Part shown: positions 1 through 8,870 of the stretch, in pieces
Layout: each line of letters begins with the position of its first letter
Numbering within the stretch: position 1 is the stretch's first letter
NCBI RefSeq assembly: GCF_002949795.1
Contig: NZ_CP026692.1
Coordinates: forward strand, 2,415,501 to 2,479,500
Length of the DNA: 64,000 nt
Direction of reading: 5' to 3'
Source: Nostoc sp. 'Lobaria pulmonaria (5183) cyanobiont'
GTDB lineage: Bacteria; Cyanobacteriota; Cyanobacteriia; Cyanobacteriales; Nostocaceae
The notes under the pieces: generated by a model
Database searches by the model: none
What the model was told of the DNA's origin: nothing
Seen by the model: only the letters and a program-made list of their open reading frames with translations
Program-made: the position numbers and the translations under genes

Positions 1-1
1 A

Positions 2-439
2 TTAGTCGGTAGTCTCTTGATCGGTGTCTTGACAGGAGAACGCGGTTGGCACGTATTAGAACCCTTTACTCAAGGGTTGTTTTATGGCGTTCTCACCTTC
101 TTTTTACTGGACATGGGACTAGTCGCTGCCAGAAGAATTAAAGACTTGCAAAAAACCGGAGTTTTCCTAATTTTATTTGCCATACTAATTCCAATACTCA
201 ATGCAGCCATTGGGTTGATGATTGCCAAATTGATCGGTATGCCTCGCGGAGATTCGCTGTTATTCGCTGTACTGTGTGCCAGTGCTTCTTACATTGCTGT
301 GCCAGCGGCGATGCGGATGACTGTTCCAGAAGCAAATCCCAGCCTGTATGTTTCTACTGCTCTAGCAGTGACATTCCCGTTCAATATTATTGTGGGAATT
401 CCGTTATATCTCTACGGAATTAACCTATTTTGGAGGTAA
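2..439 (+). CDS. sbtA: SbtA, sodium-dependent bicarbonate transporter (C-terminal part)
   Basis: The reading frame is open from the window edge, so the 5' end lies outside. The visible 145 residues are hydrophobic and show the C-terminal half of SbtA: a helix with FFLLDMGLVAARRI, the segment LCASASYIAVPAAMR, and a last helix ending near YLYGINLFWR. SbtA is an inner-membrane, high-affinity Na+/HCO3- symporter of the cyanobacterial carbon-concentrating mechanism. The stop is 4 nt before sbtB, and the SD-like GGAGG of sbtB lies inside the last sbtA codons, so the two are translationally linked. Family call is confident; the N-terminal half cannot be assessed. Confidence 0.93.
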   Translation, partial: LVGSLLIGVLTGERGWHVLEPFTQGLFYGVLTFFLLDMGLVAARRIKDLQKTGVFLILFAILIPILNAAIGLMIAKLIGMPRGDSLLFAVLCASASYIAVPAAMRMTVPEANPSLYVSTALAVTFPFNIIVGIPLYLYGINLFWR

Positions 440-443
440 GAAT

Positions 444-755
444 ATGCACATAGTTAAAAAGATAGAAATTATCGCCAACTCTTTTGAGCTTGCCAAAATT
501 TTAGATAATTTAGACAAGTCTGGTGTACATAACCATGCCGTAATCCGAAATGTTGCTGGTAAAGGATTACGAGGAACGACAGAAGATTTAGACATGACCA
601 TGCTTGATAATGTTTACATCCTCGCGTTTTGTATGCCAGAAGAACTCAAGCCTGTTGTCGAAAATATCAAACCACTCCTTAATAAGTTCGGAGGTACTTG
701 CTACGTTTCCGATGTGATGGAAATTCGCTCTGTCAGATGTGTTGCGTCGATGTAA
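444..755 (+). CDS. sbtB: SbtB, PII-like regulator of SbtA
   Basis: This 103-residue protein has the size and fold pattern of the PII-like SbtB family: beta-alpha-beta start (MHIVKKIEIIANSFELAKIL), a T-loop region with GKGLRG, and a second half ending in MEIRSVRCVASM. SbtB trimers bind adenine nucleotides and regulate SbtA at the membrane. The ATG at 444 is chosen because GGAGG (432-436) sits at correct spacing and upstream in-frame residues only repeat the sbtA tail. The C terminus lacks the CGPxGC 'R-loop' seen in Synechocystis SbtB, so a redox-controlled nucleotide hydrolysis like that described there is not expected (inference). It is followed 16 nt later by a carbonic anhydrase gene on the same strand. 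Confidence 0.92.
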   Translation: MHIVKKIEIIANSFELAKILDNLDKSGVHNHAVIRNVAGKGLRGTTEDLDMTMLDNVYILAFCMPEELKPVVENIKPLLNKFGGTCYVSDVMEIRSVRCVASM

Positions 756-771
756 GAGAGTGATAAATTCA

Positions 772-1485
772 ATGAAGCATTTCATGGAACGTCGTGACTT
801 TTTGAAGTTAGGAATGACTGGAGCGTTTGGGATGATGCTATCTGCCAGCGATTTCCTCTGGCGGGTTAAACAGGCTAAAGCTGCCGAAATCCCCTCAACT
901 TCCCCTGAATCTCTCAGTCCCGATGCAGCCTTACAAAAGCTGATAGAGGGAAATCAGCGGTTTATTGATCATCATCCCCAATACCCCGATCAATCTGCGC
1001 TGCGGTTGCAGGAAGTTGCTCAAGCTCAACATCCATTTGCAACTATTCTTAGTTGTGCGGATTCACGAGTACCCGCAGAAATTGTTTTCGATCAAGGCAT
1101 TGGGGACATCTTTGATGTTCGGATTGCCGGAAATATTGCTACACGTGAAGCGATCGGCAGTATTGAATATGCGGTTGTCTTGTTAGGTTCTCCGCTACTG
1201 ATGGTGATGGGTCATGAGCGTTGCGGGGCTGTAACCGCTGCTGTCCAAAACCAATCGTTGCTTGGTGATATTAGTACTTTTGTTAAGGCAATTAAGCCAG
1301 CCGTAAAAAAGGTCAAGGGTCAGCCGGGTGATGCAGTTGAAAATGCCGTGGTGGCAAATGTGCAATATCAAATTGAACGGTTGAAGCACTCAAAGCTTTT
1401 AACTGAGCAGATGGAGTCAGGCAAATTGAAAATTGTCGGGGGTCGTTATGACTTGGATACAGGGAGGGTGAATATTATTACTTAA
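772..1485 (+). CDS. Tat-exported beta-class carbonic anhydrase
   Basis: The 237-residue product interconverts CO2 and HCO3-. From the ATG at 772 the N terminus carries a twin-arginine signal (ERRDFLKLG followed by a hydrophobic stretch and AKAA), predicting export of a folded enzyme to the periplasm. Beta-CA signatures are intact: C95-x-D97-S-R99 (SCADSRVP) and H148-x-x-C151 (GHERCGAV), giving zinc ligands Cys-His-Cys plus the Asp-Arg dyad. The ATG at 772 is preferred over an upstream GTG at 739 because AAGAGAG precedes it and the Tat motif then lies at the usual position. It is probably co-transcribed with sbtA-sbtB, suggesting that it supplies or recaptures bicarbonate for SbtA. It resembles EcaB-type external beta-CAs, but the exact orthology is not settled from sequence alone. 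Confidence 0.9.
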   Translation: MKHFMERRDFLKLGMTGAFGMMLSASDFLWRVKQAKAAEIPSTSPESLSPDAALQKLIEGNQRFIDHHPQYPDQSALRLQEVAQAQHPFATILSCADSRVPAEIVFDQGIGDIFDVRIAGNIATREAIGSIEYAVVLLGSPLLMVMGHERCGAVTAAVQNQSLLGDISTFVKAIKPAVKKVKGQPGDAVENAVVANVQYQIERLKHSKLLTEQMESGKLKIVGGRYDLDTGRVNIIT

Positions 1486-1566
1486 TTCGGCAAAGGATTC
1501 CCAGATGAGGGGGAGCAGAGGAGACAAGGAGACTTACAGCTATTTTCAGATAAATAGACCACGCGG

Positions 1567-1595
1567 TAGGGGCACAGCAATGCTGTGCCCTTACG
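1567..1595. repeat. Palindromic repeat, hairpin core
   Basis: GGGCACAGCA (1570-1579) pairs with TGCTGTGCCC (1581-1590) around a single base. The same kernel (taggggc...cacagca) recurs in the larger palindrome at 22194-22229, so this is one member of a dispersed family. It lies between the convergent carbonic anhydrase and sensor kinase genes and may act as a bidirectional RNA hairpin. The rest of 1486-1709 contains short GCCCAATG-type repeats and no gene. Confidence 0.6.
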
Positions 1596-1709
1596 ACAGA
1601 TGTGGTTCAAATACATGAAAATTGCTGTAAGTCAGAACTTACAACAAGTAACAAGTCTTTCCCCTTGTCCCCAAGTCTTCTTTCCCATGCCCAATGCCCA
1701 ATACCCCAT

Positions 1710-3383
1710 TCAATCCTGCACAGTCATTGGCAGACGAATAGTGAAAGTAGAGCCAATTCCTGGTTCACTTTTGACAATAATTTCACCACCCATCATCTGG
1801 CAAAAGTGGCGGCTAATTGCCAACCCCAGTCCCGTACCTCCATACTTTTTCGTAGTTGAAGTATCACCTTGTGTAAAAGGTTGAAATAACTGCTGCTGTT
1901 GACGGTTAGACATACCGATACCTGTGTCGGTAACGGTGAAAATAATGCTGCCCAAAGGAGCCTCCGGTCGAAATTCATCCTTTTCTCTGCTGACTGTCAG
2001 CATCACCTTGCCGTTTGTAGTAAATTTACTGGCGTTGCTGAGTAAGTTTAACAACACCTGCCGCATCCTAGTTTGATCGGCGTACATGGTGCCAAGTTGC
2101 TCATCAAAATTTACTTCTAAAACATTGGCATTTTTTTCTATAGCTGGTTTGACTGTGAGGACAACGTTATGAATCAGCGTCGCAATCTCGAATGTCTCAG
2201 GATAGAGGGTCATTTTCCCCGCTTCAATTTTTGACAAGTCGAGGATTTCGTTAATTAAGTGCAGTAGATGCTTACCAGCAGCGTTAATTGTTTCTAAGTC
2301 TGTGATAAAGTCTGCCGATAAACCAAGATCGGTAGCGTCGTCTTCTAGTAGTTGGCTTAAGCCAATGACAGCATTTAACGGTGTGCGTAATTCATGGCTG
2401 ACATTGGCCAAAAATACGCTTTTTGCCTTGCTAGCAGCCTCGGCTAATTCTTTAGCTTGTTGTAGTTCTTTTGTTCGCTCAGATACTCGCTCAATCAGAC
2501 GATTTAGAGATTTTGCGAGTAGGCCAATTTCATCTTCAGTGGTGACGGGCGCTCGCAAATCGAAATTATGTTTCCTTGCAACTTGTTCAGCTACTTGGGT
2601 GACAGTGATAACTGGTTCTGCGATCGCCCGACTGGTACGCCAAGCTACAATAGCTGCGATCGCTACCGAAACCAGCATACTCACGATCACGATCAATCGC
2701 TCAACTATTCTCGCCTCCTCAACGGCTTTTTGCCTTTCTTGCTCTTGATCTTCAGCAGTTTGCAGGATGTTAGTCAAGCTTTGAGAAAGCTGGTCTAGTT
2801 GCATGGCTGTTTCACCACGCATAATTGTTAATAACTGCGATCGGGCAGAGGAAATCTGTTGAGGCTGCACTTTTTGAGAGTCAATTTTCTTTAAGACGAC
2901 CTCGATTTGGTCAACGTAAGCTTTTAAATTAGTCTTATAATCCAGTAATAAAGTCTGTAAAGTCGAACTTGTTGCTGCTAATCTTTTAGGTTTACTATCG
3001 ATAAATCCGCCAATTTTTGACTCTAGTTGCTTGGCTTTTTCAACATTCTTCAGAAAATCAGCTTTTTTGCTTTGCAGTTGTTGTGAATTTTCTAATACAG
3101 CAACTAGGTTAGAACTATGTAATTGCGCCCCTACTACTGCATCTTTATAATTACTCAGTAGTTGTCCTTGTTCATAAGCTTGATTGAATTGTCTCACTTC
3201 CCTTCCCCGGTAGTAATTAGCAATCACTAACCCAGTCAGTGAGCCAAAAAAGCCAATTCCGATCGCTACAAAGTACCCATAGCCAATTTTTTGATGGATA
3301 CGCCAAGAACTAGCTTTGAGTTTCCCTCGTGAAGGAAATTCTATAGTTGGGAGTTCGTCTGTCGATGGCTCTTCGGCTGACAC
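1710..3383 (-). CDS. Membrane-bound hybrid-less sensor histidine kinase (HAMP-HisKA-HATPase)
   Basis: The 557-residue kinase has one transmembrane helix at about 33-56, a helical periplasmic domain of about 170 residues, and a second helix at about 229-248. A HAMP linker (about 250-300) and coiled coil follow. The H-box is [19 protein letters not shown] with the phospho-accepting His at 330. The catalytic domain has an intact N-box ([13 protein letters not shown]), G1 (DTGIGM), F-box (LFQPFTQ) and G2 ([10 protein letters not shown]). No receiver domain is attached and no response regulator gene is adjacent, so the partner is unknown. It converges on the carbon-uptake operon, which is not evidence of a link. 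Stimulus unknown. Confidence 0.88.
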   Translation of the reverse strand: MSAEEPSTDELPTIEFPSRGKLKASSWRIHQKIGYGYFVAIGIGFFGSLTGLVIANYYRGREVRQFNQAYEQGQLLSNYKDAVVGAQLHSSNLVAVLENSQQLQSKKADFLKNVEKAKQLESKIGGFIDSKPKRLAATSSTLQTLLLDYKTNLKAYVDQIEVVLKKIDSQKVQPQQISSARSQLLTIMRGETAMQLDQLSQSLTNILQTAEDQEQERQKAVEEARIVERLIVIVSMLVSVAIAAIVAWRTSRAIAEPVITVTQVAEQVARKHNFDLRAPVTTEDEIGLLAKSLNRLIERVSERTKELQQAKELAEAASKAKSVFLANVSHELRTPLNAVIGLSQLLEDDATDLGLSADFITDLETINAAGKHLLHLINEILDLSKIEAGKMTLYPETFEIATLIHNVVLTVKPAIEKNANVLEVNFDEQLGTMYADQTRMRQVLLNLLSNASKFTTNGKVMLTVSREKDEFRPEAPLGSIIFTVTDTGIGMSNRQQQQLFQPFTQGDTSTTKKYGGTGLGLAISRHFCQMMGGEIIVKSEPGIGSTFTIRLPMTVQD

Positions 3384-4539
3384 TTTTTTGCTTTCTGAAC
3401 TGCTGTAGATAGGGGTTGGCTTTTGAGGAAGGCATTTCTCAAACCTCCTTGCCTTCCCGCAAAAATAATCAAATTAGTCTAGATTGTCAAAATACCTTAA
3501 TTTAGTCATTAACATCTACATTATCTTCTTTTATCGCCAGAGCAAATCATTGCTTGCTAGATAATTAGCATCACCTTAGATTATATAAGTAAATTTTATA
3601 ACTAGTCAATTAAGTATAATTACTAGATTTAACAGAATTCACTTTTTTTTAGGAGCAACGATATAGTTTTCTGCACTAAAGACGCGCCTGAGAGCGTCTT
3701 CTCTTTACCACACTACTTTCTTCAATATGCGGTTGATAGCAAGCAATGAGTTCTTGCGATCGCCTACGCCATTACTCTACCTTACTGCTTCCTTATAAAA
3801 TTAATACAATCAGGAAAAAACCAAAAGGTTTGATACTTGTTGGGAATAGGGCATGGGGCAAAACAGTTTCGAGTTCCTCGGCTTAGAGTAAAGAAGTGAG
3901 ATTCCCCACTCAGCACTCAGCACTCCTGAAGCCATCACCAACAGTAGCACCGATATCAACTAGACATTCCCCACTCAGCACTCAGCACTCCTGAAGGGCA
4001 TTGGGCATTGATTATTTCTCCCTCATACCAGGCGTACATATCATAAAATAGTTTAAAAGTCTAGTCTATGTTAACACACAAAAATATTTATTTCGTATTA
4101 AAATCAATACGAATGCCTTAATTGACGAACGCGGCTTAAGATAGCTTTAACATCAGATAAAATCGGCTTCTAGGCTTATAGAAATTAGCGGGAGACTGAT
4201 TTTTGCATGATTTGTACTTAATATTTAGTACGATTATGAGCAAATGACATGGAATAGGATAATCACAACCTGAGGATTCCAGTTGATTCCAAAAATAGAA
4301 TTCAGGAAGTTGATTATAATACATCCTGCTGCCTTTTGAGTTCTATCCTCCTACTGACTGTCTACCTTGTAGTTGATGCAGTAGATAGTATGAAGCAACT
4401 ATGGTTATAGGACACTAAAATCTTTTTGTGCCTTTCACCAAATTGTACTGATGCACAAGTACATCACCTAATCAACAATCTTTTGGTTGTAATTATCCCC
4501 GATTAGAAAAACTCAACTGTCAAATTAATAGGAGTGAAA
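3384..4539. other. Long intergenic region with a 31-bp direct repeat
   Basis: No convincing gene is visible in this 1.15-kb stretch. A 31-bp sequence (begins ATTCCCCACTCAGCAC) occurs at 3901-3931 and again, identical, at 3966-3996. Fragments such as GGGCATTGGGCATTG nearby are common dispersed Nostoc repeats. The right part is AT-rich and holds the promoter of the CAAD gene, but I cannot place -35/-10 boxes with confidence. Confidence 0.5.
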
Positions 4540-4986
4540 ATGCCAGAACAAGAACTTACTGAAACCGCATCTAAAGATACTACAGTGGCAGAGATTAACA
4601 GCCAAACGGGAACCATCACCAAACTTCAGCCTCCTGCACAATCTCAAGATGAATGGCTAAAATACGGAGAGCAAATTTCTACCTTTTTAGCAACATTACC
4701 AGATTATCTGGGAAGCTTCTTTAATCAATATAAGCAACCCCTGGTAACAGTTGGTTTAATTGTAGGATCAATTGTTGGGGTTAAAGTACTCTTGGCAGTA
4801 TTAGATGCTTTGAATGATATCCCCTTGGTAGCACCTTCTTTTGAGTTGATCGGTATTGGTTACTCTGCCTGGTTTGTTTACCGTTATTTACTCAAAGCCT
4901 CAACTAGGAAAGAGTTAACTAGTGAAATCACCACTCTGAAATCACAAGTTGTCGGTAAACAAATTCCAGAAGTTCCAGAAGCTTAA
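4540..4986 (+). CDS. CAAD-domain thylakoid membrane protein
   Basis: The 148-residue protein has a hydrophilic N-terminal tail (about 45 residues) and then the CAAD domain: WLKYGEQISTFLATLPDYL, followed by two transmembrane helices (about 68-88 and 97-118) separated by LNDIPLVAPSFELIGIGYS, and a short helical tail. CAAD (cyanobacterial aminoacyl-tRNA synthetase appended domain) anchors some synthetases to thylakoids. Free-standing CAAD proteins like this one are homologous to the plant CURT1 thylakoid-curvature proteins. GGAG at 4531-4534 favours the ATG at 4540 over the GTG at 4534. It is monocistronic. Confidence 0.85.
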   Translation: MPEQELTETASKDTTVAEINSQTGTITKLQPPAQSQDEWLKYGEQISTFLATLPDYLGSFFNQYKQPLVTVGLIVGSIVGVKVLLAVLDALNDIPLVAPSFELIGIGYSAWFVYRYLLKASTRKELTSEITTLKSQVVGKQIPEVPEA

Positions 4987-5064
4987 TATCTAATTATCGC
5001 TTCTCTACCAGACGCTACGCGTAGCTTGCTCCTGTGTAAAAGTACGCTCTAATTCCAAATCACC

Positions 5065-5137
5065 GAAGTCTGAACGCCGACTTCCGGCGTTCAGACTTCT
5101 CTCAATAATTCCCTACGAAGTTTATTAACACTTCGTA
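5065..5137. terminator. Two hairpins between convergent genes
   Basis: A perfect 15-bp stem (5065-5079 with 5085-5099, loop ACTTC) is followed by an 8-bp stem TACGAAGT/ACTTCGTA (5114-5121 with 5130-5137). They sit between the 3' ends of the CAAD gene (+) and the SLH gene (-). There is no long T run, so the function is more likely RNA 3'-end protection or a dispersed repeat than classical intrinsic termination. Confidence 0.5.
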
Positions 5138-5183
5138 TAGAACTCGCTCCTTCTGAATCCTTGCTTGAATTACGAATTAGTAA

Positions 5184-6356
5184 TTATTGTTGAGGCGAAC
5201 CTCCGGTGGGCAATTTAACTTTTGGGTTCGGTTTTGGAGTCTGTGGAAGTTCTGGAGATATTTTGGGCGATGGCTGCGGTAGGCTACGCCTACGCACTAT
5301 ATTAGGAGATGTAATTGCCGCCAGTTTGCCCCGTTTGACTAAAGCTTGATGAATCATCGCCGCCACTTCTGCCCGACTAGCTACTTTGTTGGGATCGAGG
5401 ACTTGGGGATTTGGATAGTTAACTACCAAACCATTGGTTGTAGCAGCGGCGATTTTACCGATAGCATAAGGTGGAACATCTTTAGCATCTTTATAGACAC
5501 TGATAATCTGATTTGGGGAAGTGGGTGCTTTCAAATTCAACCCACTGACAAGGGCGACTAAAACTTGCACTCGTGAAATATTTTGTTGTGGTTTGAAGGT
5601 TTTTTTCGGGTAGCCTTTGAGAAATCCCGCACTGATGGCTTGGTCAATTGCTGGACTTGCCCAGAATTTTGTTGGTACATCTTGAAATGCGATCGCAGTC
5701 TTAGACGGTTCTTGGTCAAAAGCTTTTTCTAGTATGGCAGCAAATTCAGCACGGTTTACAGGCTGATTTGGTCTAAAAGAATAATCAGGAAACCCTTTGA
5801 GAATGCCCCGAGCAGAAAGAACGTCTATAAAACGCCGACTCCAAAAGTTATTGGGCACATCGTTAAATGCAATTGGCGGCGGAATGATTGATTTTGGTTT
5901 TGCCGGAGTTACTAAAGGCAACGCTGATGATCTAACTGATGACTCAAGTTCTATTGGAGAGGATACAGGTGTTTGTGCTTGTGGGGATTGAGTTGGGATT
6001 ACCAGAATAGATGGTAACATTGCACGGTCAGGAGTTGCGCTGTTAGTTGGGAATGAACGTGTTGTGGGTTCAACAACAGCTTCAGGTGGAGAAGAGGGCA
6101 AAACGTTGTCGGGGACTGCATAAGGTTTTACCTTGGCAGTAGGAGAGGGCAATACTGGATTTGGTCGAACACTAGGAGATGGAGTAGATGAAGGCAACAG
6201 CAGCCCGTTTAAGTTCCAACTAGAATCCCTGCGGGACAATGACCAAAAAAGAATCGCTCCGATAGTGGCGAAGGCAACCAGAATGGCTATAAATTCATCA
6301 AAGCCAAGGGCAGTTTTTTGGGATGACTCCGGTTCGGAAGGAGGTCTATTTGTCAT
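5184..6356 (-). CDS. Membrane-anchored S-layer homology (SLH) protein
   Basis: The 390-residue protein starts with a short cytoplasmic tail and one transmembrane helix (about 18-43, EFIAILVAFATIGAILFWSL). A Pro/Ser/Thr-rich linker of about 110 residues follows, then three SLH modules at about 168-350. These show the typical repeat FxDVPxxFW...A...GxLKGYPxxxFxPxxxxxRxE: FNDVPNNFW, FQDVPTKFW and a more divergent YKDAKDVPPYA. A Pro-rich tail ends the protein. SLH domains bind pyruvylated or secondary cell-wall polymers and peptidoglycan, so it probably tethers the inner membrane to the wall. A short palindromic repeat (GGCTACGCCTACGC) is embedded in the coding sequence near the C terminus. Confidence 0.85.
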   Translation of the reverse strand: MTNRPPSEPESSQKTALGFDEFIAILVAFATIGAILFWSLSRRDSSWNLNGLLLPSSTPSPSVRPNPVLPSPTAKVKPYAVPDNVLPSSPPEAVVEPTTRSFPTNSATPDRAMLPSILVIPTQSPQAQTPVSSPIELESSVRSSALPLVTPAKPKSIIPPPIAFNDVPNNFWSRRFIDVLSARGILKGFPDYSFRPNQPVNRAEFAAILEKAFDQEPSKTAIAFQDVPTKFWASPAIDQAISAGFLKGYPKKTFKPQQNISRVQVLVALVSGLNLKAPTSPNQIISVYKDAKDVPPYAIGKIAAATTNGLVVNYPNPQVLDPNKVASRAEVAAMIHQALVKRGKLAAITSPNIVRRRSLPQPSPKISPELPQTPKPNPKVKLPTGGSPQQ

Positions 6357-6464
6357 CGTGATTACCCAGGTAGCAGTAAAATTTGTGTCTAAACAAATTA
6401 AGCCACAGATGACTCTTTTACACCAGCCCTTTTTAATTCGTAATTCGTAATTCTTATTAAAATA

Positions 6465-7235
6465 TTAAGCTTCTGGTTCAATGCCGAGCGATCGCAATTG
6501 GGCAGCTAGGCGATCGGCTCTTTGGGATTGCTGTTCTGCTCTTTGGGATTGCTGTTCTGCTCTTTGAGATTCCTGTTCGGCTCTTTCATCGCCATTCAAC
6601 AACAAATTACCTTGTAAATCCCACCAACGCAGCCAGGGTAATTCCACATTCTGATAAACTCCTAGCCATAAGCCTAATTCAACACCCAAAGAAACTATAG
6701 GATAATGTCCTCGTTCATTTGCTGGTAATATCTGATACTGTCCTTCAATTAGATGATAAACTTCTAGGCTGGCTTTACTCGCTTCATAAATGCCATAGAA
6801 GGGAGGACGAATGACTTGCTCATAAATCCAAAATTTCCCCTTCAAAGGAGTTTTATCCCGTTCTTCACTACCATCCCCAGAGACAAATTCTAAGACAATC
6901 AACGGGGCAATAAACTCTCGCCACAACACATAAGAACGTCGCGTTTTCCCATTGAGCAAAAATGGTACATTCGGTACATAAAACCAATCAGGTGCTTCTG
7001 CGCCTTTTTCAGGGGGATCAGTCAAGCGCCAGTAAATGCCTAAGTCTTGCCCTATACAGTATTCACCTTCAGGATTTAATTGCTTGAGGATGGGTGTAAT
7101 AGAGTCAGTCAGTAAAATGCTTTGGGGATGTTCTTGCCAGTTCTTCACAAAAGTACCATCAGACTCAGGAAGTTGAGTATGATCCGGGAAGGGGAAAGGA
7201 GTGAGGGCGTTGGGCGGATTGGTTACAGAGGTCAT
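6465..7235 (-). CDS. Uma2-family (DUF820) putative endonuclease
   Basis: The 256-residue protein matches the Uma2/DUF820 family, which has a PD-(D/E)xK nuclease fold and is greatly expanded in cyanobacteria. Visible signatures are APDWFYVP, PLIVLEFVSGD and the KFWIYEQV...YGIYE block, in the expected order. The C terminus is a coiled coil made of heptads RAEQESQ, RAEQQSQ, RAEQQSQ, RADRLAA, ending LRSLGIEPE, a tail typical of the family. The heptads are encoded by a 21-bp tandem repeat, so heptad number is probably variable between strains. Biological function of the family is unproven. Confidence 0.85.
   Translation of the reverse strand: MTSVTNPPNALTPFPFPDHTQLPESDGTFVKNWQEHPQSILLTDSITPILKQLNPEGEYCIGQDLGIYWRLTDPPEKGAEAPDWFYVPNVPFLLNGKTRRSYVLWREFIAPLIVLEFVSGDGSEERDKTPLKGKFWIYEQVIRPPFYGIYEASKASLEVYHLIEGQYQILPANERGHYPIVSLGVELGLWLGVYQNVELPWLRWWDLQGNLLLNGDERAEQESQRAEQQSQRAEQQSQRADRLAAQLRSLGIEPEA
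6517..6579. repeat. 21-bp tandem repeat inside the Uma2 gene, three copies
   Basis: Units at 6517-6537, 6538-6558 and 6559-6579 start GCTCTTTGGGATT (third: GCTCTTTGAGATT). Each unit encodes one coiled-coil heptad, so copy changes keep the frame. Confidence 0.8.
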
Positions 7236-7453
7236 AACGCTACCTTTGCACTCTTCGTAAAGGTTATTTTTAGTTTAGCTTGCGATCGCTTTCTCAATAT
7301 TCTCCACCCAGATTATAAATTGCACCCCAATTACTTCCAGTCGCCTAAGAAAGATTTTTAGCTTGACAGACCACTAGTTTATTAGATACCTAAACTAAAA
7401 CCGGATTTTGAGGGTGACAGAATGTAAAATATTAACTTATTCTTTACCTGTCT

Positions 7454-8833
7454 TTGAAAAAATCAGGGTGTCTAGTGCCAGAAGAATTTAGTTACCAAAT
7501 TTCACCACCATTTTTGTCTGAGGGTAGCGATCGCGATCTTGGTTTAGATTCAACTCTCCAAGAACTACCAATGTATAACTTCTCGGTGGAAATCAACCAC
7601 ACTGGTATGGAAGTGGCTAGTTTTTTGGAAAAATACCCCCTGTTACCAGGAGTAATTTTGGTAGAACAGGGACAGTTCATGGGGATGATTTCGCGGCGGC
7701 GACTACTGGAATTTTTGATTCGTCCATTCGGACAAGAGTTATTTGTTCAGCAACCATTAGCTGTTCTCTACAGCTATGTGCGGACACCGATTTTGCTAGT
7801 TGCTGATACAACATCGATTTTAACTACGATGCAACTTAGCTTAAAGCGATCGCCTGAATTATTAGCAGAACCAATTGTCATACAAACGGAATCTGGCGCT
7901 TATAGATTGTTAGATGTCCAAGAATTAAATATTATTTCTTGGCAAATTCGGGGTATCGACAATTTGATCCGCTATGAACGCAGTCAAGCCCAAATGATTC
8001 AAAATGATAAGATGGCAAATTTGGGGCGTTTAGTAGACGGCGTAGCCCACGAAATTTTAGACCCAGTGGGTTTTATTTGGGGTAACATAATTTATGTTTC
8101 AAACTACAGTCAAGATTTACTCAAACTCATAGCGGCTTACGAGCAAAATTTACCATCAGTTTCTCCGGCAATTAATCAGATTAAAGAAGAAATTGAATTT
8201 GATTTTTTAGAACAAGATTTGTCGCGATCGCTTGCTAGTATTCGCACGGGAGCGGAAAGATTAAAAAAACTCGTTACTAGCTTGCAAAACTTCTGTCATA
8301 TTGATGAACTTTATCCGAAGCCAGTAGACTTACACGCCTGTATAGATAGTATTATTCTATTAATTAATAGCCGTCTTCAAGGAGAAATTGAAATCGTCAA
8401 ATACTATGGTCAATTACCCCCTGTGTATTGCTTTATGGGGCAATTAAACCAGGTTTTGATGAATATTTTAAGCGAAGTTGTGGATACTTTACTCAATGAA
8501 GCAGTGCGACAACAGTTAAATTTAGAAGAGACAAAGACTGTTCAAAAACCCCGAATTGAGATTACCACAGAAGTTATATCACAAGAAGCAAGCAACCCAG
8601 ATGCACCAGATTCTCGCTGGGTTTTAATTCGCATTGCTGACAATGGCTCTGGAATGTCTGAAGAATTACAACAGCAAATTATGGAGTCTTTTTCTCTGGA
8701 AACAAAGAATGGGAAAAATACTAGTTTGGCAGTAAGTTACCGAATTATCACCGTCAGACATGGCGGAAAATTAAATTTTCATTCACAGATTGATATAGGT
8801 ACAAAATTTGAAATTTTATTACCTTTAGTTTGA
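7454..8833 (+). CDS. Histidine-kinase-like protein with CBS-like N terminus and degenerate ATP site
   Basis: The N-terminal part (about 40-170) looks like a CBS-type pair (GVILVEQGQFMGMISRRRLLE). It is followed by a HisKA region with a preserved His (LVDGVAHEILDPVGF) and an HATPase domain. Compared with the intact paralogue at 8871-9947, the N-box NILVNAVDAL is NILSEVVDTL (the Mg-binding Asn is lost), the F-box is MESFSLETK, and the glycine-rich G2 lid GKGTGMGMAIS is GKNTSLAVS. The G1 motif DNGSGM remains. It may be a pseudokinase or a phosphotransfer/dimerisation partner (inference). The TTG at 7454 gives the longest frame; GTG at 7475, preceded by CAGGGTG, is an equally plausible start. It converges on the paralogue with a 37-bp gap. 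Confidence 0.75.
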   Translation: MKKSGCLVPEEFSYQISPPFLSEGSDRDLGLDSTLQELPMYNFSVEINHTGMEVASFLEKYPLLPGVILVEQGQFMGMISRRRLLEFLIRPFGQELFVQQPLAVLYSYVRTPILLVADTTSILTTMQLSLKRSPELLAEPIVIQTESGAYRLLDVQELNIISWQIRGIDNLIRYERSQAQMIQNDKMANLGRLVDGVAHEILDPVGFIWGNIIYVSNYSQDLLKLIAAYEQNLPSVSPAINQIKEEIEFDFLEQDLSRSLASIRTGAERLKKLVTSLQNFCHIDELYPKPVDLHACIDSIILLINSRLQGEIEIVKYYGQLPPVYCFMGQLNQVLMNILSEVVDTLLNEAVRQQLNLEETKTVQKPRIEITTEVISQEASNPDAPDSRWVLIRIADNGSGMSEELQQQIMESFSLETKNGKNTSLAVSYRIITVRHGGKLNFHSQIDIGTKFEILLPLV

Positions 8834-8870
8834 TTTACTCAGAATTTAGAATAGCCATGATAACGTTTCG

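Noticed and set aside
390-443. Longer N terminus for SbtB
   Set aside because: The extension is out-of-frame sbtA coding sequence; a strong SD and the family start support ATG 444.
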